Source: Flavihumibacter fluvii (GTDB lineage: Bacteria > Bacteroidota > Bacteroidia > Chitinophagales > Chitinophagaceae). Taken from it: 64,000 bases of DNA. The notes under the pieces are model-generated. The model ran no database searches and had not been told where the DNA came from. It saw only the letters and a program-made list of their open reading frames with translations. Positions 8,074-16,087 of the stretch are shown one piece after another. The translations under genes and the position numbers were made by a program. How positions within the stretch are numbered: the first letter of the stretch is position 1; each line of letters starts with the position of its first letter. The DNA is taken from contig NZ_CP092333.1 in NCBI RefSeq assembly GCF_018595675.2, positions 3,248,001-3,312,000 on the forward strand. Reading direction: 5' to 3'.

Positions 8074-9738
8074 ATGAACCTGAATGCATTTATCTGGTAC
8101 AAAGCACCTTTTTTGCGATTACTTCCACCACTGATCGGTGGAATCTATTGGGGTGAAATGCAGGTATGGCCGGTAAATATTCTTTACACAGGACTGGCAA
8201 CCTTCTTTATGGCGACCAGTTGTTTAGCTGCAAAAATCTGGCTAATTCCATATAGAACACGTTGGCTTACCGGCTTATCAATCAACCTGCTTTTATTTTC
8301 AATGGGAATGGTATTGATCAGGGAATGCCGGGTTAACAATAAAGAAACATGGCTGGGTCACCACTTACGCCAAGGTGAAAAAATAATGGGAACCCCCGCA
8401 ACTATTGCAACCCCTGGAAAAAAAACAAGCCGTGTCAAATTCTCCGTTTATACTATCATTGATTCTGCAGGCCAGCCGAAAAAAGTAACTGGCACAATCC
8501 TGTTGTATGTTCCCCCGGCCTACCTCAACCAATTTATTCCAGGAGATATTTGGGTTATAAAAGCAAAAGTCCTGGAACAGATCCGATCATCCCGCAATCC
8601 TGCCAGTTTTGATTACGCCTTGTATTGCGCCAGGCAGAACATCTTCCACCAGGCATACCTCAAAGAAGGCCAATTCAAAAAAATCGGTGAGCCGGCTTCA
8701 ATTCAGTTGTCCAGATTGCTGGCCTATGGACAATTATCTGCCCTAAAGGCCATGCGTGAAACAGTGCCAGAAAAAGCAAGTGGATTAGCGATGGCATTAT
8801 TGATCGGTTACAGGAGTGAAGTAGACAAATCCCTGCTGCAAGCTTACACAAATACAGGTGTTGTACATGTTATTGCGGTCTCTGGTATGCATCTTGGCCT
8901 TATTTTCGGGTTACTGCAAGGAGTCCTGATTTTTCCGGATAAAAGATTCAAATTCTTCAAATGGCTCAAGGCTTGTTTTGTCCTACTGACCATCTGGTGG
9001 TTCAGTGGGGTTGCCGGGGCTGCGGCATCCATCATCAGGGCTGCTTTTATGTTTAGTATCGCCTTACTGGCAAAACTGATCCGTAAACCAATGGACAGCA
9101 TCCAGTTGATATGCCTGGGTGCATTCGCTTTGTTATGCTATAACCCATTGTGGCTTTGGGATGCAGGATTCCAACTGTCTTTTACTGCTTTACTTAGTAT
9201 AATCTGCTACCAACCATTGATCAATACCTGGGTAGAGCTGCATAATCCAGTACTAAAAGCCATCTGGCAGTTAATTGCGGTAACCCTTTCAGCCCAGGTT
9301 TTAACATTGCCCATTAGCATTGGACAGTTCCACCAGGCCCCTATCTATTTCCTATTAGCCAACTTACTGGCCATTCCATTATCCAGCCTCGCCCTGATCA
9401 CTGCCTTACTGCAATGGATCATTAGTATTATCGGAATACAATTTCCTGTTCCCGGACAGGTCACAGGCTTCCTTATTGAAAATATGAATACGGCCATTCT
9501 GCACATCAATATGCTTCCAGGGGCAGTGATCAGCCAGATTGAATGGACCGTTCCCCAAACCCTACTGGTATATGTTTTCATTATTGCACTCACCACCTGG
9601 TTCATTCATCACTTAAAAACCAGTATCTGGATCTGCTTCATTTCATTGGCATGCCATACTGCATTGGGTAGCTATGATCGATACAAAAAAAACAGGCAGG
9701 AAATCCTGGTGGCATTTCACCTTCCGCAGAAAAAATAA
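8074..9738 (+). CDS. comEC: ComEC/Rec2 DNA-uptake channel, main part (frameshifted)
   Basis: Inner-membrane channel that passes single-stranded DNA into the cytoplasm during natural transformation. This frame gives 554 residues: N-terminal membrane helices, a soluble OB-like (DUF4131) region at about 110-190, and the multi-helix Competence domain with the hallmark AVSGMHLGLIFGLL and GVAGAAASIIRAAFM. It stops at ILVAFHLPQKK, right after an A6 run (9730-9735). The matching C-terminal region continues in the -1 frame from about 9735 to 10139, giving a combined length near 688 residues, normal for Bacteroidota ComEC. So the gene is interrupted, slips, or carries a base error. Start at ATG 8074; GTG/ATG alternatives upstream (8041) add 11 residues. 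Confidence 0.88.
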   Translation: MNLNAFIWYKAPFLRLLPPLIGGIYWGEMQVWPVNILYTGLATFFMATSCLAAKIWLIPYRTRWLTGLSINLLLFSMGMVLIRECRVNNKETWLGHHLRQGEKIMGTPATIATPGKKTSRVKFSVYTIIDSAGQPKKVTGTILLYVPPAYLNQFIPGDIWVIKAKVLEQIRSSRNPASFDYALYCARQNIFHQAYLKEGQFKKIGEPASIQLSRLLAYGQLSALKAMRETVPEKASGLAMALLIGYRSEVDKSLLQAYTNTGVVHVIAVSGMHLGLIFGLLQGVLIFPDKRFKFFKWLKACFVLLTIWWFSGVAGAAASIIRAAFMFSIALLAKLIRKPMDSIQLICLGAFALLCYNPLWLWDAGFQLSFTALLSIICYQPLINTWVELHNPVLKAIWQLIAVTLSAQVLTLPISIGQFHQAPIYFLLANLLAIPLSSLALITALLQWIISIIGIQFPVPGQVTGFLIENMNTAILHINMLPGAVISQIEWTVPQTLLVYVFIIALTTWFIHHLKTSIWICFISLACHTALGSYDRYKKNRQEILVAFHLPQKK

Positions 9739-10139
9739 TCGTACTGATGCAGGGAAATAAAATGATGCAACTATCCGGGAAATCACCAACAATATCCCCC
9801 GAAATTATTGCCGCCAGAAGCTATTACCGGATCAATACGATATTTGTATTAAATGCAGAATTATACAGGTATCATCAAATTTCAATAGCTGTCCCTAAAA
9901 ACCCGGAATCTCTCCCATCTTTATTAAAACTATCCCCCCAGTATTTGTTCCTGCCAGAAAAACTACAAAATATCGAGCCAATTTTATCTTTAGTAAATGC
10001 CGGAACGATTTTGGTCATAGATGGAAGTGTTCCAAATTGGAAAGCCCGCAAATGGAGCCAAATACTGAAAGAAAGGCAGGTCAAATACTATTCCACCTGG
10101 GAATCGGGGGCCTTGCAAATTCCTATCAACAAGTTCTGA
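9735..10139 (+). pseudogene. Displaced C-terminal part of ComEC
   Basis: In the frame -1 to comEC, the reading from about 9735 gives K-I-I-V-L-M-Q-G-N-K and continues to a stop at 10139; an ATG at 9747 could start a 130-residue product on its own. Its last part (VIDGSVPNWKARKWSQILK and YYSTWESGALQIPI) resembles the C-terminal tail of Bacteroidota ComEC, where a Ser/Asn-x-W-K-x-x-K-W motif is followed by a short G-A-F/L end. This identifies it as the lost tail of the preceding gene rather than a separate gene. Identification rests on remembered family pattern, so moderate confidence. Confidence 0.7.
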
Positions 10140-10168
10140 ACAGCGCCGGATTTTTGCCCCTTAAACCG

Positions 10169-10176
10169 TAGCTTTG
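10169..10176 (+). promoter_or_regulatory. Possible purH -7 element
   Basis: TAGCTTTG matches TAnnTTTG and lies 73 bp before the purH ATG, in the only gap ahead of it. A TTTG occurs at 10153-10156, but the 12-bp spacing is shorter than the usual 19-21. Confidence 0.35.
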
Positions 10177-10248
10177 CGCCTTCATAAGCCGGTCTATCTG
10201 CTTATTTCCCAGCATGCCAGCAAAGTATAACCTGAATAATTCCAATGT

Positions 10249-11781
10249 ATGACTAAAAAGATTCAGTCTGCCCTGATTTCCGTTTTTTATAAAGACGGAT
10301 TGGAACCCCTGGTTCGATTATTACATGAGCAAGGTGTGACCATTTACTCTACCGGTGGCACCCAGCAATTCATTGAAAAACTGAACCTTCCATGCGTTCC
10401 AGTTGAAAACGTTACGACTTATCCCTCTATCCTGGGGGGAAGGGTAAAAACACTACACCCCAAAATATTTGGTGGTATACTGGGCCGCAGGAACAATGAG
10501 CAGGATGTAAAGGAAATGAAGGATTATGAAATTCCAGAGCTTGACCTGGTGATTGTAGATCTATATCCTTTCGAAGAAACTGTCGCCAATACAACTGATG
10601 AACAATCGATCATTGAAAAAATAGACATCGGAGGTCCATCCATGATCCGCGGTGCCGCAAAAAACCACCGTGATGTAGTGGTGATTGCTTCAAAACAGGA
10701 TTACAGTTTCCTGGAACAATTGCTTCGCGAGCAAAAGGGCACAACCACCCTGGAACAACGCCGCCATTTTGCAGCCAGGGCCTTTGAAGTTTGTGCCCAT
10801 TATGATGTTGCCATTTCCCAATATTTTACACCGGGCTTAGACAATTATTTCCTGGCATCCGTGCCCGATCCAAAAACTATGCGTTATGGTGAAAATCCGC
10901 ACCAGAAAGGCGTTTTTTATGGCGCTCTGAATGATATTTTCAACCAGTTGAACGGAAAGGAATTGTCTTACAACAACCTGGTTGATGTAGATGCGGCAGT
11001 GCAACTGATCAGAGAATTCCAGCTTTCTGCTGATGTGGAGCAGAATTATACTTTTGCTATCATCAAGCATACCAATGTTTGTGGAATTGCTGCCCGTCCG
11101 ACTGTTAAAGCCGCATGGGATTTAGCTCTGGCAGGTGACCCTGAAAGTGCATTTGGCGGGGTCCTTGTTTGTAATGGTATAATTGACAGTGGTACGGCAA
11201 ATGCCATCAATGAAATATTTTTTGAAGTATTGATCGCACCTGATTTTGAACCCGCAGCACTGGATATCCTACGTACAAAAAAGAACCGTATTCTGCTGCA
11301 GCAGAAAAAACAATTGTCTGCCACCTACCAATTCAAATCTTTGCTCAATGGCGTTTTGATGCAGGAAAATGACGAAGGCAATTTTGCCAAATGGGAAGAA
11401 GCCGGTGGAAGGCCTTCCACTTCGGAAGAAAATGAAGACCTCCTTTTTGCCAACCTCATTTGCAAACACCTGAAAAGTAATGCCATTGCGCTGGTAAAAA
11501 ACAAACAATTGATTGGTAAGGGATGTGGGCAAACCAGCCGCATTGACTCCCTTAGGCAGGCTATCGACAAATCAAAGCAATTCAAATTTGACCTGAAAGG
11601 TGCCGTACTTGCAAGTGATGCATTCTTTCCATTCAATGATTGTGTTCAGCTAGCACATGAAGCAGGTATAGAAGCATTTGTGCAACCTGGCGGATCCATC
11701 AGGGATAAAGACTCTATTGAGTATTGCAAAACGCATCACCTGGCTCTGGTGATGACCGATATGCGTCACTTCAAACACTAA
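10249..11781 (+). CDS. purH: Bifunctional AICAR transformylase/IMP cyclohydrolase
   Basis: Catalyses the last two steps of de novo purine synthesis: formyl transfer from 10-formyl-THF to AICAR, then ring closure to IMP. The 510-residue protein has an N-terminal MGS-like cyclohydrolase domain (IYSTGGTQQFIE, GGRVKTLHPKIFGGIL, DLYPFEETV) and the transformylase domain (MRYGENPHQKG, YNNLVDVDAAVQLI, KHTNVCG with the catalytic Lys-His, and SDAFFPFNDCV near the end). Length and motifs are complete. The following transporter gene starts 10 bp after the stop, so the two may be co-transcribed. Confidence 0.97.
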   Translation: MTKKIQSALISVFYKDGLEPLVRLLHEQGVTIYSTGGTQQFIEKLNLPCVPVENVTTYPSILGGRVKTLHPKIFGGILGRRNNEQDVKEMKDYEIPELDLVIVDLYPFEETVANTTDEQSIIEKIDIGGPSMIRGAAKNHRDVVVIASKQDYSFLEQLLREQKGTTTLEQRRHFAARAFEVCAHYDVAISQYFTPGLDNYFLASVPDPKTMRYGENPHQKGVFYGALNDIFNQLNGKELSYNNLVDVDAAVQLIREFQLSADVEQNYTFAIIKHTNVCGIAARPTVKAAWDLALAGDPESAFGGVLVCNGIIDSGTANAINEIFFEVLIAPDFEPAALDILRTKKNRILLQQKKQLSATYQFKSLLNGVLMQENDEGNFAKWEEAGGRPSTSEENEDLLFANLICKHLKSNAIALVKNKQLIGKGCGQTSRIDSLRQAIDKSKQFKFDLKGAVLASDAFFPFNDCVQLAHEAGIEAFVQPGGSIRDKDSIEYCKTHHLALVMTDMRHFKH

Positions 11782-11791
11782 AAGCACCCGG

Positions 11792-12742
11792 GTGCTCAAA
11801 ACATTATCGAGGGTTAACCCACTCAACATCAGGAAAAGGGGCACAAGGGCGAAAGCCTTTGTTGCACTGGCTTTGATATGTCTTTTGTGGGGAACAACCT
11901 GGCTGGCATCCAAAGCAGGTGTGAAATATATGCCTGCTTTGCAGTTGGCGGGACTTCGGCAACTATTCGGCGGAACCTTGTACTTACTTTATTTTTCATT
12001 TAAAGGAAAAGCTTTGCCAAGGGGTAAAGAATGGTTGCCTGTAATCGTACTAAGTTTCCTGAATATATTTCTTACGAACGGACTAAGTACATGGGGTATA
12101 CAATATATCCCGAGTGGATTAGGTGCTATCATTGCCGCAATAGTTCCTTTGTGGCTGGTCATCTTTGCATTAATAGCCGGTACATCAACGTTAAACGCAC
12201 AATCCATCATTGGCTTTCTGGTTGGATTTGGGGGTATCTGCATAATTTTTTATGACCACCTGAAAGATTTCCTGAATGCCGATTTCCGGTTTGGGATAAT
12301 TCTTTCATTGGCGGGAACCCTTTCATGGGCATTTGGGTCTATCTATACCAAAAAACAAGCCCTGGTATTTAATCCTTACTTCAGCATTGGCCTTCAAATG
12401 TTGATTTCCGGAGTGGCCTTAACGGGGGTTGCCTGGGGTTCGGGGAATCATATTCCGCTAACCCAAATTCCGGCCATATCCTGGATGGCGATTGCCTACC
12501 TCGCAGTATTTGGATCTGTATTTGCTTTTATGGCCTATCTATATGCCTTGCAAAACCTGCCAACTGAACAGGCATCGATCTATTCATATATTAACCCGGT
12601 TATCGCTGTATTATTAGGTAGTTGGTTATATAATGAACCACTCAATGGTTACATTATAACTGGTGTATTAGTGGCTATCCTGGGCGTTTACCTGGTGAAC
12701 AGGTCTTTTCGAACCCGCGAAACTCAATCAGAATCCCAGTAG
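11792..12742 (+). CDS. EamA/DMT family transporter
   Basis: A 316-residue inner-membrane protein of the drug/metabolite transporter superfamily. About ten membrane helices form two EamA repeats: the first opens with ALALICLLWGTTWLASKAG, the second with LSLAGTLSWAFGSIYTKKQA; YSYINPVIAVLLGSWLYNE is the typical second-repeat end. Substrate cannot be inferred; members export amino acids, nucleosides or small metabolites. The start is GTG at 11792, inside a perfect 14-bp palindrome; no ATG fits upstream. Its end overlaps the end of the convergent deacetylase-like gene by 19 bp. Confidence 0.9.
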   Translation: MLKTLSRVNPLNIRKRGTRAKAFVALALICLLWGTTWLASKAGVKYMPALQLAGLRQLFGGTLYLLYFSFKGKALPRGKEWLPVIVLSFLNIFLTNGLSTWGIQYIPSGLGAIIAAIVPLWLVIFALIAGTSTLNAQSIIGFLVGFGGICIIFYDHLKDFLNADFRFGIILSLAGTLSWAFGSIYTKKQALVFNPYFSIGLQMLISGVALTGVAWGSGNHIPLTQIPAISWMAIAYLAVFGSVFAFMAYLYALQNLPTEQASIYSYINPVIAVLLGSWLYNEPLNGYIITGVLVAILGVYLVNRSFRTRETQSESQ

Positions 12743-14046
12743 GCATCCTCCTTCATAAAGATCTCATACACTTCCCGCCAGCCTTTATATGCTGGATCTG
12801 TTCCCAAAAATGTATTGTGCCAGATGGTAATAAAACAACCCCGAACTTTCTTAACCGCAGCATAGTACTTCATCAATTCAGTATAAGCCTGGTGCGGACT
12901 TAATTTTTCTTCAAAAAAAGCATTCGCATCCATGAAACAAAATGGATAAAGAAGCATATCCGTGGCTGCGTTCACAGACAAATTAAACCAATAATAGGAA
13001 GATGCAACAGAGGCCCTGAATCCATTGATACTGCCATAACCCATTGAAAATTCCTGCCTGATGCCACTTCTGTAAAGCCGTTCAAATCCTTCCGGTAAGC
13101 TGAACTTGATGTAATGCTGCCGGCTTTTGGTAATGGGTATATCAGCAATCACTTCCATCCATTCTTTTTCTTCGATCAACACTTTATCATTTATGGCCAC
13201 GCTGCTTTGCCAGGATGGATGCAATCCAACTTTATGGGTGGCCGCATAATAATTGATCAGCGACTGAAAGGCCATTACATTGGTGGGAATATTCCGGTCT
13301 ACCCCTTTTTGCTCCTGTGCAACCAGGAAAAAATAGATAGGTTTGGAGCGGCAATACAAATGAAGGGCATCCAGCCATTCATAGGCATCATAGGGATCCT
13401 TTTCTTTACCTTTTAAGACCCTGTACCTTCTTTTCGCGCCTGCCCAATCCTTGTTCAGCAATGATTTGATAAGTCCACCGAAACTCCGGACCCAACCTTT
13501 TCCCTTATAGGCATACATCATGTCTATATCATAGGTTGGCATGAATGTAAAATTCTTTCGCCGAAATAAGACACTGGGGAATTTTTCCTCCAACAGCAAT
13601 TGCCAGCCTGCAAGCCATTCATTTACCAGGGGCTCATCTAAAAAGCCTTCTTTAAATGCCAGTGACGAAGTATGTGCAAATCGGCCAAATTCATCTTTTT
13701 CATGAGGAAGGTATTCTTCGTAGCGGCTCACCAGGAAAAAAATCGCGGCCAGTATATCAAAAGGAATATCCCCGCCGGCTGTTGCAAAAAATGCTTTTTT
13801 ACTGTTCCAGTTGAAACACTGTATGGACTGCGATTTTACGTCATCTTCAAATAACAGTGTAACCGGTGGAAGGAAAAACTCTTCATTGGTCAACCGTTCA
13901 TTGCTGTAGTTGATCTTTGCGCCATCGTAGTGCAAAAACACATCCTGGTCAGTTGTGATGGCCGCTTCATCAATCAGGATCTCCCGACTAATAAAATCAG
14001 CCATATAGTTAAGCCTTGGACTATGCTGGTGGGCGTAAATTAACAT
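12724..14046 (-). CDS. Polysaccharide deacetylase-like protein
   Basis: A 440-residue protein related to the NodB/CE4 fold. PTYDIDMMYAYKG (about residues 184-196) matches the metal-binding T-x-D-x-D element of motif 1; VGLHPSW is a partial His motif; TIWHNTFLGTDP near the C-terminus matches the Trp-His-Asn end seen in Bacteroidota members of this group. No signal peptide is visible (MLIYAHQHSPRLNY), so it is probably cytoplasmic and the substrate is unclear. The start at 14046 is chosen because it lies 4 bp past the lutB stop and gives the common LIYAHxxxPRLxY opening; a longer frame would overlap lutB. Activity is inferred. Confidence 0.8.
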   Translation of the reverse strand: MLIYAHQHSPRLNYMADFISREILIDEAAITTDQDVFLHYDGAKINYSNERLTNEEFFLPPVTLLFEDDVKSQSIQCFNWNSKKAFFATAGGDIPFDILAAIFFLVSRYEEYLPHEKDEFGRFAHTSSLAFKEGFLDEPLVNEWLAGWQLLLEEKFPSVLFRRKNFTFMPTYDIDMMYAYKGKGWVRSFGGLIKSLLNKDWAGAKRRYRVLKGKEKDPYDAYEWLDALHLYCRSKPIYFFLVAQEQKGVDRNIPTNVMAFQSLINYYAATHKVGLHPSWQSSVAINDKVLIEEKEWMEVIADIPITKSRQHYIKFSLPEGFERLYRSGIRQEFSMGYGSINGFRASVASSYYWFNLSVNAATDMLLYPFCFMDANAFFEEKLSPHQAYTELMKYYAAVKKVRGCFITIWHNTFLGTDPAYKGWREVYEIFMKEDAYWDSD

Positions 14047-14050
14047 GCCT

Positions 14051-15433
14051 TCAGGAAAGGTTGTTTTTCTCTCGCCAGAGTTGGTTAAAACTTTTTTCAG
14101 GGAACTCAAGATCTGCACGGTGGGCGGTCCAGCCCTTGAAAATTTTATTAGCCATCCAGTTCTTCAGTTTTGCGTTTCCCTTATTCATCCATTTTCGGTT
14201 ACCCACACCCATTTTCCACGCTTTCCAGGCGATTTTTTCTGTCCATCCTCCATAACCTTCTTCCACAGCCTCATGCCGGTTCTCCAGTAACAATTCATGC
14301 AGGTTGATTTTCACGGCGCAAACCTCTGTACAGTTGCCACACAAGGAAGAAGCATGGCTAAGGTGTTTCCAATCATCTATCTCCTTAAGATGAGGTGTAA
14401 TAACACTACCGATCGGACCGCTATAAGTGGTGCCATAAGAATGTCCGCCAATATTTTTATACACCGGACAAGCATTCAAACAGGCACCGCACCGGATACA
14501 ATAAAGACTCTCACGGGTTTTCGGGTTAGCAAGTAATTTAGTGCGGCCATTATCTAAAAGGATGATGAACATTTCTTCCGGGCCATCGGTTTCATTTGGC
14601 TGCCGGGGACCGGAAATAATAGTATTATAAACGGTCAATTGCTGTCCGGTTCCATAGGTGGCCAAAAGAGGCCAGAACAGGCCAAGGTCTTGCATAGATG
14701 GGATGACTTTTTCAATACCCACAACTACAATATGGGTTTTGGGCCAGGCGCAACTAAGCCGTGCATTGCCTTCATTTTCTGTCAGGGCGATGCCACCTAT
14801 ATCACTGATAAGGAAATTTGCACCGGTTACACCAATTTCAGCCTGGATATATTTTTCACGCAGCCTGGCACGGGCTTCAAGGGTGAGTTGTTCTGGCCCC
14901 AGGTTGGGATCAGTGCCCAGTTTTTCTGCAAACAATTTGGCCACATCTTCCTTGCTTTTATGCATTGCAGGAGTAACTATATGGTAGGGTGATTCACCAT
15001 CAAGCTGCTGGATATATTCACCCAGGTCGGTTTCTACACTTTCAATATTATGCTCCTCCATGAAATCATTCAACTTGATTTCTTCGGTGACCATGCTCTT
15101 GCTCTTCACCAGGACCTTGCAATGGCGTTCCTGGCAGATGCGCAGGATTTCTTCTCTTGCCTGCTGGGCATCTTCAGCCCAAATTACCTTACCGCCCCTT
15201 GCCGTGAAAACAGATTCAAAATTCTCAAGTTGCTGGTCAAGCGTCTCAATTGCCCGCCATTTAATATTCTTCGCTCTTTCCCTGGCAAGGTGAATATCTT
15301 CAAACTGCGCTTTTCCCTTGGGTACCACTGCATTGTACCTTCCAATATTAAAATTGATCTTACGGCGGTGATCAAGGTCTGCAGCCTTTACAGTGCTTTT
15401 AGCAATAAAAATATCTTTTAGTTCATTTGACAT
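14051..15433 (-). CDS. lutB: LutB/LldF-type iron-sulfur protein
   Basis: A 460-residue protein of the lactate-utilisation LutB family, which passes electrons during L-lactate oxidation. The N-terminal two-thirds is a LUD-type domain (GVTGANFLISDIGGIALTEN, NEGNARLSCAWPKTHIVVVG). The ferredoxin region holds CIRCGACLNACPVYKN and CGNCTEVCAVKINLHELL, for 4Fe-4S clusters. The C-terminal extension matches the family (GGWTEKIAWKAWKMG). The start at 15433 (MSNELKD) follows the DUF3109 stop by 8 bp. The partner genes lutA and lutC are not adjacent; instead it sits between a DUF3109 gene and a deacetylase-like gene on one likely transcript. Confidence 0.92.
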   Translation of the reverse strand: MSNELKDIFIAKSTVKAADLDHRRKINFNIGRYNAVVPKGKAQFEDIHLARERAKNIKWRAIETLDQQLENFESVFTARGGKVIWAEDAQQAREEILRICQERHCKVLVKSKSMVTEEIKLNDFMEEHNIESVETDLGEYIQQLDGESPYHIVTPAMHKSKEDVAKLFAEKLGTDPNLGPEQLTLEARARLREKYIQAEIGVTGANFLISDIGGIALTENEGNARLSCAWPKTHIVVVGIEKVIPSMQDLGLFWPLLATYGTGQQLTVYNTIISGPRQPNETDGPEEMFIILLDNGRTKLLANPKTRESLYCIRCGACLNACPVYKNIGGHSYGTTYSGPIGSVITPHLKEIDDWKHLSHASSLCGNCTEVCAVKINLHELLLENRHEAVEEGYGGWTEKIAWKAWKMGVGNRKWMNKGNAKLKNWMANKIFKGWTAHRADLEFPEKSFNQLWREKNNLS

Positions 15434-15441
15434 AAGGCATC

Positions 15442-16020
15442 TCACTTAGATCCGTGGTAATGTTGGTAATATGCATCCAGTTGCCCGTAATAGTCTTCCC
15501 CATATTTCCGGATGATAGCTTCTTTCAGGAACTGGTAAACAGGCACTTTTAACTTTTTACCCAATTTACAGGCCGGATTACATAAGGTTTCACGGGGTTC
15601 AAAATTAACCAGGTCATATTCCTTGCCAACTTTTATCCGGATCGGAAAAAGGTGACAACTGATCGGCTTTTTCCAGGTGATTTTTTTATCATAGTAGGCT
15701 TGTTCAAAGGCACATTTAATGGTGCCGGTCTCATCCCTGAAGCCATATGCACACATTCCACCATCAATTGCCGGTGTTACCCATCCATATTCGCGGTCGT
15801 ACTGGTACCTGCCCTGTTTTTCGATGACATTAATTCCCTCCTTTGTAAGATAGGGTTTTACGATGTCATACACCTCATTGATGATATCCAGTTCCTTTGT
15901 ATCGAGGGGTGCACCGGTATCGCCATCCTCACAGCAGCCACCCTTACATTTAGACAGATCGCAGACAAATTGTTCCTCTACTACCTCATCACTTACCAAT
16001 GTATGTTCAATTACGATCAT
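15442..16020 (-). CDS. DUF3109 family Cys-rich protein
   Basis: A 192-residue protein with many conserved Cys: FVCDLSKCKGGCCEDGDTG near the start, GGMCAYGF and IKCAFEQAYY in the middle, SCHLFPIRI, and ETLCNPACKLGKKLKVP. This is the DUF3109 pattern, related in layout to YkgJ-type metal or iron-sulfur binding proteins. Function is unknown. It is the first gene before lutB, suggesting a role with iron-sulfur or lactate metabolism, but that is inference. A TAACTTTG element at 16035-16042 lies 15 bp before its ATG. Confidence 0.9.
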   Translation of the reverse strand: MIVIEHTLVSDEVVEEQFVCDLSKCKGGCCEDGDTGAPLDTKELDIINEVYDIVKPYLTKEGINVIEKQGRYQYDREYGWVTPAIDGGMCAYGFRDETGTIKCAFEQAYYDKKITWKKPISCHLFPIRIKVGKEYDLVNFEPRETLCNPACKLGKKLKVPVYQFLKEAIIRKYGEDYYGQLDAYYQHYHGSK

Positions 16021-16034
16021 TCGGCGGATTTTCC

Positions 16035-16042
16035 CAAAGTTA
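16035..16042 (-). promoter_or_regulatory. -7 element for DUF3109-lutB operon
   Basis: Read on the minus strand, TAACTTTG matches TAnnTTTG and would start transcription about 9 bases before the ATG at 16020. No clear -33 TTTG is found. The facing S12 hydrolase gene starts at 16088, so the two promoters share this gap. Confidence 0.5.
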
Positions 16043-16087
16043 ATAGATCAGGAATTATCGCTATCTTTTTAAATAATATCAAAGTGC

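Noticed and set aside
9727-9740. Classical X-XXY-YYZ programmed -1 frameshift site in comEC
   Set aside because: The zero-frame heptamer is G-AAA-AAA, so the first tRNA would mismatch on slipping; polymerase slippage or a base error is likelier, though not excluded.
10177-10248. Purine-type riboswitch in the purH leader
   Set aside because: The roughly 70-base leader shows no recognisable aptamer or terminator pair.
11783-11796. Perfect palindrome AGCACCCGGGTGCT over the GTG start of the DMT transporter
   Set aside because: Fourteen bp without a loop, partly made by the coding start; could be an operator but there is no other support.
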